NCBI RefSeq assembly: GCF_900106095.1
Contig: NZ_FNUD01000002.1
Location: forward strand, 4,547,501-4,611,500
Length of the DNA: 64,000 nt
Direction: 5' to 3'
Source: Pseudomonas deceptionensis
GTDB taxonomy: Bacteria > Pseudomonadota > Gammaproteobacteria > Pseudomonadales > Pseudomonadaceae
The stretch's first letter is position 1. Each line of letters begins with the position of its first letter. Of this stretch, positions 1 to 9,067 are shown in pieces. Under the pieces are notes generated by a model, which saw only the letters and a program-made list of their open reading frames with translations, had not been told where the DNA came from and made no database searches. The translations under genes and the position numbers were made by a program.

Positions 1-513
1 ACGTTGCTGCTGGCCAAGGGCGGCGTGGCGCAGTGGTTCGTTCAACACCTGGGGCTGGAGCCGGTATTGCAATTCATCCTGGGCATTCCTGGCGTGGGCG
101 GCAGCACCTTGTCGACCTCGCACCTGGGCCGCTTCATGGTGTTCGTCTACATCTGGCTGCCGTTCATGATTCTGCCGATTCAGGCGTCTCTGGAACGCTT
201 GCCGCCTTCCTTGCTGCAAGCCTCGGCCGACCTTGGCGCCAAGCCGCGCCAGACCTTTATGCAAGTGATCCTGCCACTGTCGATTCCGGGCATTGCCGCC
301 GGTTCGATCTTCACGTTTTCACTGACCCTGGGCGACTTTATCGTGCCGCAACTGGTCGGCCCGCCGGGCTACTTCGTCGGCAGCATGGTGTACGCCCAGC
401 AAGGCGCCATCGGCAACATGCCAATGGCAGCGGCCTTCACGCTAGTGCCGATCGTGCTGATCGCCATTTACCTGTCCATCGTCAAACGTCTGGGGGCCTT
501 CGATGCGCTCTGA
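1..513 (+). CDS. ydcU: Polyamine ABC transporter permease, YdcU/PotB type (5' end outside window)
   Basis: Inner-membrane permease subunit of a spermidine/putrescine-type ABC importer. The reading frame is open from the first base, so the N-terminal part lies upstream of the window and only about 170 C-terminal residues are seen. These hold several hydrophobic segments and the binding-protein-dependent permease loop (around the [13 protein letters not shown] stretch, followed by LPLSIPGI) that docks on the ATPase. The stop overlaps the next permease gene by 11 bp, so the two are translationally coupled. The order permease-permease-patD is that of the E. coli ydcSTUV-patD operon, which suggests that the binding protein and ATPase genes lie just upstream. 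Substrate is inferred from context. Confidence 0.88.
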   Translation, partial: TLLLAKGGVAQWFVQHLGLEPVLQFILGIPGVGGSTLSTSHLGRFMVFVYIWLPFMILPIQASLERLPPSLLQASADLGAKPRQTFMQVILPLSIPGIAAGSIFTFSLTLGDFIVPQLVGPPGYFVGSMVYAQQGAIGNMPMAAAFTLVPIVLIAIYLSIVKRLGAFDAL

Positions 514-1345
514 ATCAAAGAAACCGGCGCCGGAAAAACAAGGCGACCAAGCGTCCCTGGGCCTGAAGATCGCCGCCTGGGGCGGGTTGGTGTTCCTGCA
601 CTTCCCGATCCTGATCATCTTCATGTACGCCTTCAACACCGAAGAAGCGGCCTTCAGCTTTCCGCCCAAGGGGTTCACCCTGCACTGGTTCAGCGTGGCG
701 TTTTCGCGCCCTGACGTGCTTGAAGCGATCAAGCTGTCGGCACAAATTGCAGCGATTGCGACGCTGATTGCAATGGTGCTCGGCACCCTGGCTTCGGCAG
801 CGCTGTACCGCCGGGATTTCTTCGGAAAGCAAGGCATCTCGCTGATGCTGATCCTGCCCATCGCCCTGCCCGGGATCATTACCGGTATCGCGTTGCTGGC
901 CACGTTCAAGTCGTTTGGCATCGAACCGGGGATGTTCACCATCATCGTCGGCCACGCGACCTTCTGCGTGGTGATCGTCTACAACAACGTGATCGCACGC
1001 TTGCGCCGTACCTCCCACAGCCTGATCGAAGCCTCGATGGACCTGGGCGCTGACGGCTGGCAAACCTTCCGCTACATCATGTTGCCGAGCCTGGGTTCGG
1101 CGCTGCTCGCAGGCGGGATGCTGGCGTTTGCCTTGTCGTTCGACGAAATCATCGTCACCACCTTCACCGCCGGCCATGAACGCACCCTGCCGCTGTGGCT
1201 GCTAAACCAGCTCAGCCGCCCACGGGACGTACCCGTCACCAACGTTGTCGCGATGCTGGTGATGATGGTGACCATGCTGCCGATTCTCGGCGCCTATTAC
1301 CTGACCCGTGGCGGCGAAAGCGTTGCGGGCAGCGGCGGCAAATAA
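503..1345 (+). CDS. ydcV: Polyamine ABC transporter permease, YdcV/PotC type
   Basis: Second inner-membrane permease of the same importer, 280 residues. It has about six hydrophobic segments and a well-conserved ATPase-docking loop ([16 protein letters not shown], about residues 175-190). The central and C-terminal sequence, including FNNVIAR-like and [15 protein letters not shown] stretches, closely matches E. coli YdcV as I remember it. The ATG sits inside the end of ydcU (11-bp overlap), a strong sign of co-translation. The next gene, patD, starts about 80 bp downstream after a hairpin, so expression of transporter and dehydrogenase may be uncoupled to some degree. Confidence 0.92.
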   Translation: MRSESKKPAPEKQGDQASLGLKIAAWGGLVFLHFPILIIFMYAFNTEEAAFSFPPKGFTLHWFSVAFSRPDVLEAIKLSAQIAAIATLIAMVLGTLASAALYRRDFFGKQGISLMLILPIALPGIITGIALLATFKSFGIEPGMFTIIVGHATFCVVIVYNNVIARLRRTSHSLIEASMDLGADGWQTFRYIMLPSLGSALLAGGMLAFALSFDEIIVTTFTAGHERTLPLWLLNQLSRPRDVPVTNVVAMLVMMVTMLPILGAYYLTRGGESVAGSGGK

Positions 1346-1359
1346 CGCCATCACTGAAG

Positions 1360-1387
1360 AGTCCGCCCTCCCCTGTGGGGGCGGACT
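1360..1387. repeat. Hairpin between ydcV and patD
   Basis: Inverted repeat with 8-bp arms (AGTCCGCC / GGCGGACT) around a short GC-rich loop. No T-run follows, so it is not a classical intrinsic terminator. It may protect the upstream transcript end or tune read-through into patD. Confidence 0.5.
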
Positions 1388-1424
1388 TGGGCAGAACAAT
1401 AAAAGTTTCGACAAGGACAACGTC

Positions 1425-2849
1425 ATGCAAACCAAACTTCTGATCAACGGCCAACTGATTGACGGCGAAGGCCCCGCCCAACCGGTGCTTAACCCGGCAC
1501 TCGGCAGCGTACTGGTGCACATCAACGAAGCCAGCGAAGCCCAGGTCGATGCCGCCGTACGGGCTGCCGATGCTGCGTTTGACAGCTGGTCGCAAACCCC
1601 GCCAAAAGACCGCTCGCTGCTGTTGCTTAAAATCGCCGATACCATCGAAGCCCACGGCCAGGAGCTGGCCAGGCTGGAGTCGGACAACTGCGGCAAGCCT
1701 TACAGCGCCGCACTGAACGACGAGATCCCCGCGATTGCCGATGTGTTCCGTTTCTTCGCCGGCGCCAGCCGCTGCATGAGCGGTTCGGCCGGGGGTGAAT
1801 ACCTGCCGGGCCACACCTCGATGATCCGGCGCGACCCGGTGGGCGTGATCGCCTCCATCGCGCCCTGGAACTACCCGCTGATGATGGTTGCCTGGAAAAT
1901 CGCCCCGGCCCTGGCGGCCGGTAATACCGTGGTGCTCAAACCTTCGGAGCAGACCCCGCTGACGGCGCTGCGCCTGGCGGAGCTGGTATCGGACATCCTC
2001 CCGGCCGGCGTACTGAACCTGGTGTTCGGCCGCGGCCAGACGGTGGGCAGCCCGCTAACCACGCACCCCAAAGTGCGCATGGTGTCACTGACCGGTTCGA
2101 TTGCCACCGGCTCGAATATCATTTCCGGCACCGCCGACAGCGTCAAACGCATGCACATGGAACTGGGCGGCAAGGCCCCGGTAATCATCTTTGACGACGC
2201 CGACATCGACGCCGCCGTAGAAGGCATCCGCACCTTCGGTTTCTACAACGCCGGACAAGACTGCACCGCCGCCTGCCGCATCTACGCCCAGGAAGGCATC
2301 TACGACACGTTCGTCGAGAAGCTCGGCGCGGCAGTGAGCAGCATCAAGTACGGTTTGCAGGGCGATCCGTTGACCGAACTCGGCCCGCTGATCACCGCCC
2401 GCCACCGCGATCACGTGGCAGGGTTTGTCGAACGCGCCGTGGCGCAGCCGCACATCCGTTTGATCACCGGTGGCAAGGCGGTGCCAGGCGATGGCTTTTT
2501 CTTCGAGCCGACCGTTTTGGCCGACGCTCTGCAGGACGATGAAATCGTGCGCCGCGAAGTATTCGGGCCCGTGGTGTCGGTGACTAAATTCACCGACGAA
2601 ACCCAGGTACTGGGCTGGGCCAACGACTCGGACTACGGCCTGGCGTCGTCGGTCTGGACCTCGGACGTCGGTCGCGCACACCGCCTGTCTGCACGCCTGC
2701 AGTACGGCTGCACCTGGGTGAACACCCACTTTATGTTGGTCAACGAAATGCCACACGGCGGTCAAAAGCTGTCCGGTTATGGCAAGGACATGTCCATGTA
2801 TGGCCTCGAGGACTACACCACCGTGCGCCATGTGATGTTCAAGCACTGA
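1425..2849 (+). CDS. patD: Gamma-aminobutyraldehyde dehydrogenase
   Basis: NAD-dependent aldehyde dehydrogenase of 474 residues, the same length as E. coli PatD/YdcW. It oxidises 4-aminobutanal to GABA in putrescine and spermidine catabolism in the cytoplasm. The catalytic glutamate lies in MELGGKAP (E246) and the nucleophilic cysteine in GQDCTAAC (C280). Long stretches ([44 protein letters not shown]) match PatD rather than generic betaine-aldehyde dehydrogenases. I chose the ATG at 1425 because an AAGGA site lies just upstream and because the product then begins [10 protein letters not shown] like its homologues; the frame stays open further upstream. Its neighbours are the polyamine permeases before it and spermidine dehydrogenase after it. 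Confidence 0.95.
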   Translation: MQTKLLINGQLIDGEGPAQPVLNPALGSVLVHINEASEAQVDAAVRAADAAFDSWSQTPPKDRSLLLLKIADTIEAHGQELARLESDNCGKPYSAALNDEIPAIADVFRFFAGASRCMSGSAGGEYLPGHTSMIRRDPVGVIASIAPWNYPLMMVAWKIAPALAAGNTVVLKPSEQTPLTALRLAELVSDILPAGVLNLVFGRGQTVGSPLTTHPKVRMVSLTGSIATGSNIISGTADSVKRMHMELGGKAPVIIFDDADIDAAVEGIRTFGFYNAGQDCTAACRIYAQEGIYDTFVEKLGAAVSSIKYGLQGDPLTELGPLITARHRDHVAGFVERAVAQPHIRLITGGKAVPGDGFFFEPTVLADALQDDEIVRREVFGPVVSVTKFTDETQVLGWANDSDYGLASSVWTSDVGRAHRLSARLQYGCTWVNTHFMLVNEMPHGGQKLSGYGKDMSMYGLEDYTTVRHVMFKH

Positions 2850-2852
2850 CAA

Positions 2853-2881
2853 CCTCGCGGACCGCAAGCCGGCCCGCGAGG
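2853..2881. repeat. GC-rich hairpin after patD
   Basis: Inverted repeat CCTCGCGG / CCGCGAGG with a 13-base loop, 4 bp after the patD stop and about 90 bp before spdH. No T-tract follows, so it is more likely an mRNA-stabilising or REP-like element than a terminator. Confidence 0.45.
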
Positions 2882-2974
2882 GTCCACCACACCATGCGTG
2901 CATCACCCGACTGTGTGCAGCTGTTGCCGATTGCGGGACCGGGGGGCGCTTATAACAATAAACAAGGACTCACC

Positions 2975-4837
2975 ATGGACATCACCCGTCGCGACTTTCT
3001 CAACGGCGTCGCCATCACCATCGCCGCCGGCATGACCCCGCTGCAAATTCTGCAGGCTGCCCCCGATGGTCGCTATTACCCCCCTGCCCTGACCGGCCTG
3101 CGCGGCAGCCACGTCGGCTCCTTCGAAATCGCACACCAGATGGGCTGGGAGAAAAAGGTCTTCGACACCGATCACCTGCCCGTCAGCGAAGAGTACGACC
3201 TGGTGGTGGTCGGCGGGGGCCTGAGCGGGCTGTCAGCGGCGTGGTTCTACCGTGAAAAACACCCCGACGCGCGCATTCTGATTCTGGAAAACCACGACGA
3301 CTTCGGCGGCCACGCCAAGCGCAACGAATTTTCAGCCGGGGGCCGGATGATCCTCGGCTACGGCGGCAGCGAAGCCTTCCAGTCGCCGAACCACCTGTTC
3401 AGCAACGAAGTGAACGGCTTGCTGAAAAAGCTCGGGGTCAACACCAAGCGCTTCGAAACCGCCTTCGACCGCCAGTTCTACCCTGGCCTGGGCCTGTCCC
3501 GCGCGGTGTTTTTCGACAAGGAAAACTTCGGCGAAGACAAACTGGTCAGCGGCGACCCGACACCGATGGTGGCTGACGACATCGCCCCGGACCAGTTGCA
3601 TGCCCGCCCCATCAGCGACTTCATCAACGATTTCCCCCTGCCGCCTGCGGATCGCAGCGCCTTGATCGCCCTGCACGTCGCGCCCAAGGATTACCTCGCG
3701 GGTAAAACCACCGAGGAAAAAACTGCCTATCTGGAAACCACCAGCTATCGCGACTTCCTGCTCAAGGACGTCGGCCTGTCTCCCGCCGCGGTGAAGTATT
3801 TCCAGAGCCGCACCAATGACTTTATGGCCCTGAGCATCGACGCCGTCGCTTCGTACGACGCCTACAACGTCGGCTTCCCCGGCTTCGGTGCGATGAACCT
3901 GGAACCCATCAGCGAAGAAGCCCAGGCGGAAATGGAAGAGCCGTATATCTACCACTTCCCGGATGGCAACGCGTCGCTGGCGCGCTTGCTGGTGCGCAGC
4001 CTGATCCCGAGCGTGGCACCGGGGCATACCATGGACGACATCGTCCTCGCCCCGTTCGACTACGCCAAACTGGATCAGCCCAAAGCCCCATTACGCCTGC
4101 GCCTCAACAGCACCGCAGTCAGCGTGCGCAACGTCGGCGAAGGCGTGAACATCGGCTACAGCCGAGGCGGCCAGCTCAGCCAGGTGCGCGGCAAACATTG
4201 CATCATGGCCTGCTACAACATGATGATTCCGTTCCTGCTCCGCGACCTGCCGCCAGAGCAGTCCCACGCCCTGAGCCAGAACGTGAAATACCCGCTGGTC
4301 TACACCAAAGTGGTGATCCGCAACTGGGAGTCGTTCCAGAAACTGGGGGTCCACGAAATCTACGCCGCGACCCAGCCCTACAGCCGCATCAAGCTCGACT
4401 ACCCGGTGAGCATGGGTGGCTACGAACACCCGCGCGACCCGAAGCAACCGATCGGCCTGCACATGGTCTACGTGCCCACCAGCCCCAACAGCGGCATGAA
4501 CGGCCGCGACCAGGCCCGCGCCGGACGCGGCCGGCTCTACGGGCAATCTTTCGAAATGCTCGAAGCGCAACTGCGCGACCAGCTGCAACGGATGCTCGGC
4601 CCGGGTGGTTTCAATCACCAGACCGACATCCTGGCCATCACCGTCAATCGCTGGTCACACGGTTACGCAACGTTCTCCAACAGCCTGTTCGACGATGCCG
4701 ATAAAAGCGAAAAACTGATGAACCTCGCGCGCCAACCGCTGGGCCGGGTGAGCATCGCCAATTCGGATGCGGGGTGGAGCGCCTATGCCCATGCAGCGAT
4801 AGATCAAGCACACCGGGCGGTGGAGGAAGTGGCGTAA
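2975..4837 (+). CDS. spdH: Spermidine dehydrogenase (FAD-dependent, Tat-type leader)
   Basis: Flavoprotein of 620 residues, the length I recall for P. aeruginosa SpdH. The family cleaves spermidine oxidatively to 1,3-diaminopropane and 4-aminobutanal, the latter being the substrate of PatD encoded just upstream. The N-terminus MDITRRDFLNG, followed by a hydrophobic stretch, is a twin-arginine leader, so a folded FAD enzyme is probably exported or membrane-associated. The dinucleotide-binding motif VVVGGGLSGLSA (GGGLSG at residues 80-85) and the following LENHDDFGGHAKRNEF are the FAD-binding region. The ATG at 2975 is chosen over upstream in-frame codons because the Tat motif starts there and AAGGA precedes it. 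The identity as SpdH rests on recalled similarity plus operon context; it could otherwise be annotated only as an FAD/NAD(P)-binding protein. Confidence 0.85.
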   Translation: MDITRRDFLNGVAITIAAGMTPLQILQAAPDGRYYPPALTGLRGSHVGSFEIAHQMGWEKKVFDTDHLPVSEEYDLVVVGGGLSGLSAAWFYREKHPDARILILENHDDFGGHAKRNEFSAGGRMILGYGGSEAFQSPNHLFSNEVNGLLKKLGVNTKRFETAFDRQFYPGLGLSRAVFFDKENFGEDKLVSGDPTPMVADDIAPDQLHARPISDFINDFPLPPADRSALIALHVAPKDYLAGKTTEEKTAYLETTSYRDFLLKDVGLSPAAVKYFQSRTNDFMALSIDAVASYDAYNVGFPGFGAMNLEPISEEAQAEMEEPYIYHFPDGNASLARLLVRSLIPSVAPGHTMDDIVLAPFDYAKLDQPKAPLRLRLNSTAVSVRNVGEGVNIGYSRGGQLSQVRGKHCIMACYNMMIPFLLRDLPPEQSHALSQNVKYPLVYTKVVIRNWESFQKLGVHEIYAATQPYSRIKLDYPVSMGGYEHPRDPKQPIGLHMVYVPTSPNSGMNGRDQARAGRGRLYGQSFEMLEAQLRDQLQRMLGPGGFNHQTDILAITVNRWSHGYATFSNSLFDDADKSEKLMNLARQPLGRVSIANSDAGWSAYAHAAIDQAHRAVEEVA

Positions 4838-4861
4838 CCCACCTCCCTGCGGCACCGACAC

Positions 4862-4901
4862 AAAAAAGCCGGCAGGCCCCCAGGGGCTGACCGGCTTTTT
4901 T
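4862..4901. terminator. Bidirectional intrinsic terminator
   Basis: Stem AAAAAAGCCGG / CCGGCTTTTTT with a GC-rich inner part, lying between the convergent ends of spdH (+) and the amidase gene (-). The A-run on one side and T-run on the other let it work on both strands. Confidence 0.85.
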
Positions 4902-4929
4902 GTGTTGCGCCAGGATGTGTACTGGCGGC

Positions 4930-6285
4930 TTAGCTCCGTACAAACAGCTTGGCCATCACCTCTAGCAGACGATCATCCTCCCCGGCGGCACCTATCACCT
5001 GCAGCCCCACCGGCATCCCACTCACCTGCCCCACCGGCAGGCTGATCGCAGGCAACCCGGTCAGGTTCCAGGCGCTGGTATGGCTGAGCACTGCGGCGCG
5101 TACATCGATGTCCTGTTCACCTACCCGAATCTGCCGGGCATCGATCTCTGTGGCGGTAATCGGCACGCAGGGCGAAACCAGAAAGTCATAGTGCTCGAAC
5201 ACATCCGCCATCGCCGCCTTGAGTCGCGCCTGGCCCGCCTGGGCACGGATGTAGTGCCAGCCCCGGACTTCCTGCGACAACTCAAGGCGCTCGCGCACTT
5301 CCTGATCGAACAGCTGCGGTGCCTCATGCATGCGCTCGGCATGAACATCAAAGGCCTCGGCGCGTTGCAGCACCAGCAAGGTGTCTTTCATGTCCGCTGC
5401 CAGCGGTTGCAGTTGCGCAGTATCCTGCAGCGCTTCGCCAAACATCTGCTGTGCCGCCTGGTAGACCTGGCGATCCACTTCGGTGTCGACCGGGCCAAAG
5501 CTGCCGGAGGTGATCCATCCTACCCGCAGGGGCCGAGGATTATGCACCGGTGCACAGGCTCGCCCGACCAACACCTCAAACAGCAGGCGCGCATCCTCAA
5601 CGCAGTTGGCGATGGGGCCCACGTGGTCGAGGCTCGACGACAGCGGGAACACCCCCTCCAGCGGCACAGCGGCAAACGAAGGCTTGAAGCCGACCACGCC
5701 GCACAACGCCGCAGGAATGCGGATCGAACCGCCGGTGTCGGTACCCAGCGCCAGCGGGACCATGCCGCTGGCGACGGCGGCTGCGCTGCCCGCGCTGGAG
5801 CCGCCCGTGATGCAACGGGCATCCCACGGGTTACGGGCCGCGCCCTGAAACGAACGGTCGCCGGTCGGGCCGTAGGCGAACTCGTGGGTCAACGTCTTGC
5901 CGACAATCACGGCCCCGGCCTCGCGCAAGCGCTGCACACAGAGCGCATCGCGCTCCGGCTTGAAGCCGTCGAAATGCGCCGAGCCATAGGTGGTGACGTA
6001 GTCGCAGGTGTCGATATTGTCCTTCACGGCCACCGGTATGCCGTGCAGCGGGCCCAGGTCCACGCCCTGGGCGAGCAACTCATCGGCTTTGCGGGCCTGG
6101 GCCAATGCCACGGGGGCATCGACCTGAACGAAGGCATTCAGGATCGGGTTAAGCCGCTCGATGCTGTCCAGGGCAGCCTGGGTCAGCTCGACGCTCGTCA
6201 GGCTGCCCTCGCGCAGGCGCCCGGCCAGCGCGGTGACCGGTTGGCCAAAAAAATATCCAGCGTGGGCAGGTTTCGCCAGGCTCAT
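4930..6285 (-). CDS. Amidase-signature family hydrolase
   Basis: Cytoplasmic amidase of the GatA/AtzF signature family, 451 residues. The Ser-cisSer-Lys triad is visible: K88 in AVKDNID, S163 in GGSSAGSAAA, and S187 in GTDTGGSIRIP. The start at 6285 (MSLAKP) has GGAG eight bases upstream; an in-frame start 21 bp earlier is less well placed. It follows the MFS gene by only 13 bp on the same strand, so the two are co-transcribed, and both lie opposite a LacI-family regulator. The likely role is hydrolysis of an imported amide, but the sequence does not reveal the substrate. It is not GatA of the tRNA amidotransferase: no gatB or gatC is adjacent and the context is catabolic. Confidence 0.88.
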   Translation of the reverse strand: MSLAKPAHAGYFFGQPVTALAGRLREGSLTSVELTQAALDSIERLNPILNAFVQVDAPVALAQARKADELLAQGVDLGPLHGIPVAVKDNIDTCDYVTTYGSAHFDGFKPERDALCVQRLREAGAVIVGKTLTHEFAYGPTGDRSFQGAARNPWDARCITGGSSAGSAAAVASGMVPLALGTDTGGSIRIPAALCGVVGFKPSFAAVPLEGVFPLSSSLDHVGPIANCVEDARLLFEVLVGRACAPVHNPRPLRVGWITSGSFGPVDTEVDRQVYQAAQQMFGEALQDTAQLQPLAADMKDTLLVLQRAEAFDVHAERMHEAPQLFDQEVRERLELSQEVRGWHYIRAQAGQARLKAAMADVFEHYDFLVSPCVPITATEIDARQIRVGEQDIDVRAAVLSHTSAWNLTGLPAISLPVGQVSGMPVGLQVIGAAGEDDRLLEVMAKLFVRS

Positions 6286-6298
6286 ACAGGCAACTCCA

Positions 6299-7630
6299 TC
6301 AAACAACTGCGGGTATAGGGGAAGGGGCAGCCTGACGACCGCCGGGGCGTACCATCAGCATCGCGCTCATGCCCAGGGCCGTGGCCACCGCTGCGGCCAC
6401 GAACATCGACGAGTAGCCGTAACGAACCGTCAGGTAGCCGGTGAGCATGGGGGCGATGAACGACGCGGTGTTGGCAATAAAGTGGGTCATGCCGCTGTAG
6501 GCGCCCACGCGGTTGGAAGGCGCGGTATCTATCACGACGGCCCAGTAGACCGAATTGGGGAGCGCGTTGAGGGCGTTGGCCAGAGTCATCAGGGCAATTA
6601 CACCCCACACGGTCTGGGCTTGCGAGACCATGATGAAACACAGCGTGGTCAACAACAGGCAGGTCGCGGCCAGCCAGCTGCGGGCCACTTTCAGATTGCC
6701 GGTGCGACGCAGCAGCACGTCGGAGATCTTGCCGCCCAGCAGCACGGTGAAGCAGGCACCGGTCCACGGGATCATGCCCATGTACCACAGCGATGACAGG
6801 TTGTAGTGAAACTCGTCCTGCAGGTATTTGGGGGTCCAGGTCAGCAGCAGGAAGGTCACGTACACGAACGAGAAGTAACCGACGGCGTTGAGCAGCAAGT
6901 CCTTGTTCTTGAAGAAGTGCCAGACCGGCGCAACGCTGGTGGTGGGGGTCGAGGCATTGACGGCTTCGGCCCGCTCCTTGCGCAGGAAATCGAGTTCAGC
7001 CTTGGACACACGCGGGTTTTCATCGGGGGTGTTGGTAAAGCGCGTCATGAAGAAAATCAGCAGCGCCAGGCTGACCACGCCCAGCACCACAAACATGCTG
7101 CGCCAGTCCCCGGTCAGGGTTTGCAGGCCGACCGCAACCGGCGCGGTCAGCAACGCACCCAGCGGTGTGCTGAGCAGGCCGACCGACACCACAAACCCGC
7201 GCTCCTTGGGCGTGGCCCAATTGGCCACGCTCTTGTTAATCACCGAGTAGGCCGGGCCTTCGGCAAAGCCGAACATCACACGGATCGTGGCAAAACCGGC
7301 CATGGCCGAACCACCCAGAAAGGCCAGCCCGAAGTCACCGGCAAACGCGGTGGCGATCTCGAAGATCGACCAGGTGGCACCGGCAATCAGCCAGACACGC
7401 CTGGCGCCAAAACGGTCAGCCAGAATGCCGCCGACCAGTGCCCCGAGGATGTAACCGTAACCGAAGTAACCCAGCACATTGCCCCAGTCGGCCTTGTCGA
7501 AACCGTACTCGGGGAGAATGCTCGCCGAAGCATAGGCAATCGCGCCCCGGTCAATGTAGTTGAGCAGCGCCATCAGCATGATCAGGAAGAAAATCTGGTA
7601 GCGGAAAGACGGAATCACTGGGTGGTTCAT
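6299..7630 (-). CDS. MFS transporter, anion:cation symporter type
   Basis: Major facilitator superfamily permease of 443 residues with about 12 membrane segments. The N-terminal NYIDRGAIAYA stretch and the GALVGGILADRFGARRVW loop (motif A between helices 2 and 3) place it in the ACS/phthalate-permease-like group that imports organic anions. I chose the ATG at 7630; an upstream in-frame TTG at 7648 is a weaker alternative. The promoter region carries two near-identical palindromes of LacI-operator form. Immediate linkage to the amidase suggests that it imports the amidase substrate or a related carboxylate. The true substrate is unknown. Confidence 0.88.
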   Translation of the reverse strand: MNHPVIPSFRYQIFFLIMLMALLNYIDRGAIAYASASILPEYGFDKADWGNVLGYFGYGYILGALVGGILADRFGARRVWLIAGATWSIFEIATAFAGDFGLAFLGGSAMAGFATIRVMFGFAEGPAYSVINKSVANWATPKERGFVVSVGLLSTPLGALLTAPVAVGLQTLTGDWRSMFVVLGVVSLALLIFFMTRFTNTPDENPRVSKAELDFLRKERAEAVNASTPTTSVAPVWHFFKNKDLLLNAVGYFSFVYVTFLLLTWTPKYLQDEFHYNLSSLWYMGMIPWTGACFTVLLGGKISDVLLRRTGNLKVARSWLAATCLLLTTLCFIMVSQAQTVWGVIALMTLANALNALPNSVYWAVVIDTAPSNRVGAYSGMTHFIANTASFIAPMLTGYLTVRYGYSSMFVAAAVATALGMSAMLMVRPGGRQAAPSPIPAVV

Positions 7631-7700
7631 AAGGATCTGACTCTTCAAGTGATGGCAGAAGTCAAAAAGTCGGCCGGTGTCGGCGTATTTTTATTGTTTT

Positions 7701-7716
7701 ACCCAAACGTTTGGGT
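7701..7716. promoter_or_regulatory. LacI-family operator 1 (perfect palindrome)
   Basis: The 16-bp sequence ACCCAAACGTTTGGGT is a perfect palindrome with the central CG expected of a LacI/GalR-family site. It lies 71 bp upstream of the MFS start and 127 bp upstream of the divergent LacI gene. Operator function is inferred. Confidence 0.8.
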
Positions 7717-7745
7717 TGGCGAAATGTAGGGCGAAGAAAAGTTTT

Positions 7746-7761
7746 AGTCAAACGTTTGGGT
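7746..7761. promoter_or_regulatory. LacI-family operator 2 (imperfect copy)
   Basis: AGTCAAACGTTTGGGT matches operator 1 at 14 of 16 positions and keeps the CAAACGTTTG core. Its centre is 45 bp from that of operator 1, so the pair could bind one regulator cooperatively or form a small loop over the shared promoter region. Confidence 0.72.
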
Positions 7762-7842
7762 AAAGATTTATTTCCGGGAAATCGCGTCCTGTTCGGGTAG
7801 AATTCGCGCGCTGAATAACAGACTGCTGGAAACCCCTCACAC

Positions 7843-8871
7843 ATGCCGAATCAATCTCGCCCCGCTACTCTGAAGTCCATGGCGACTGCACTGGGCGTGC
7901 ACGTTTCCACGGTGTCGCGGGTGCTCAATGGCGACCCTGCCGGCGTCGAGCGAGCGGCGTCGGCCGAGGTGGTTGCGCGTATTCGGGCATTGGCAAAAGA
8001 GCTGGACTATCGACCGAACACGCAGGCATCCAACCTGAAGTTGCGTAAAAGCCAGGAAATCTGCGTGCTCATGCCGCGCCTTACCGACCTGGTGATGGCG
8101 ACCATTTACGACAGCATCGACAGCACGGCCGAGCAGGCCGGTTACCTCACGTTCGTGTCCAACACCGACGACCAGCAGCCGCGTCAGATGGCCCGTGCCG
8201 AGCATGCCTTGCGCCGCTCGGTGGCCGGGTTGATCGTGGGTGACTCCCATGTGGGTGAAAACCAGCCCCTGCTTGAGCTGCTGTCGCGCAAAAACATTCC
8301 CTACGTGCTGGTGAGCCGGCAGATTGCCGGGCATGTGGCAGCGTGCAGCGATGATGAGTTGGGCGGCTGGCTGGCGGCCGAACACCTGTACGGGCTGGGC
8401 TTTCGCGATGTGGCGATTCTGGCGGGCGAGCGCTATGCGTCCACCGGGGCTGATCGCACCCGGGGGTTTACCCGTTTTTACCGCGAGCAAGGCATCACCC
8501 TGCGCCCGGAATGGACCCTCAACGGCCCTTTCGACAGCCTCACCGGGCACAAGCAGGGCGAGTACCTGCTGGGGCTCACCCCGCGGCCTCAGGCGTTTTT
8601 TGCCGTCAACGACTTCCTGGCCATCGGCCTGATGGGGGCTGCGCGTGACAAGGGGCTGATGCCGGGCAAGGACATCGCCGTGGTGGGTTTCAACGACATT
8701 GCGCTGGCCAACGAACTGATCGTGCCGCTCACCAGCGTGCGTCTGCCGCTGGCACAGATGGGCCAACATGCCGTGGAGTTATTGCTCAAGCGCATAAACG
8801 GCGAGCCCAGCGAGTCGATCATCCTGACGCCACAATTGCAGGTGCGGGCGAGCTCTTCACTATCCAGCTGA
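7843..8871 (+). CDS. LacI/GalR-family transcriptional regulator
   Basis: Regulator of 342 residues. The N-terminal helix-turn-helix (about residues 8-30, LKSMATALGVHVSTVSRVLNG) and the hinge helix near residues 50-65 are typical of LacI. The rest is a periplasmic-binding-protein-like effector domain with the AVNDFLAIGLM and VVGFNDIALA motifs near the C-terminus. The gene is divergent from the MFS/amidase operon and shares a 212-bp region holding two palindromic operators, so it most likely represses that operon, and perhaps itself, until an inducer appears. The inducer is unknown. Confidence 0.92.
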   Translation: MPNQSRPATLKSMATALGVHVSTVSRVLNGDPAGVERAASAEVVARIRALAKELDYRPNTQASNLKLRKSQEICVLMPRLTDLVMATIYDSIDSTAEQAGYLTFVSNTDDQQPRQMARAEHALRRSVAGLIVGDSHVGENQPLLELLSRKNIPYVLVSRQIAGHVAACSDDELGGWLAAEHLYGLGFRDVAILAGERYASTGADRTRGFTRFYREQGITLRPEWTLNGPFDSLTGHKQGEYLLGLTPRPQAFFAVNDFLAIGLMGAARDKGLMPGKDIAVVGFNDIALANELIVPLTSVRLPLAQMGQHAVELLLKRINGEPSESIILTPQLQVRASSSLSS

Positions 8872-8905
8872 ACCCCTTCAAGAATTTACAAGCCGAGTAA
8901 AAAGC

Positions 8906-9067
8906 ATGAATCGTCGTAAAAAAATCATCCAGTTGTTAAAGGCTCACGCCAAAAAGGCCAACGCCAAACTGGCACCGCAAAAAAAGGACAAATACATCAG
9001 CAAAGCCGACCGCTTGAAGCTGGTGGAAGCCGCCGCGCTCGAGCCTGTCACCCCTCCTGAAAGCTGA
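8906..9067 (+). CDS. Small basic protein, DUF2986-like (53 aa)
   Basis: A 53-codon gene: MNRRKKIIQLLKAHAKKANA at the start, a central KDKYISKADR block, and an end rich in Ala, Glu and Pro. The composition is strongly basic in the first 40 residues, suggesting nucleic-acid or ribosome contact. It resembles the short DUF2986 proteins of gammaproteobacteria as I remember them; function unknown. It follows the LacI gene by 34 bp and could be read from the same transcript. Confidence 0.7.
   Translation: MNRRKKIIQLLKAHAKKANAKLAPQKKDKYISKADRLKLVEAAALEPVTPPES

Noticed and set aside
1308..1424. Upstream in-frame extension of patD (39 codons)
   Set aside because: It overlaps the end of ydcV, has no SD site, and lacks similarity to PatD; the ATG at 1425 has a good site.
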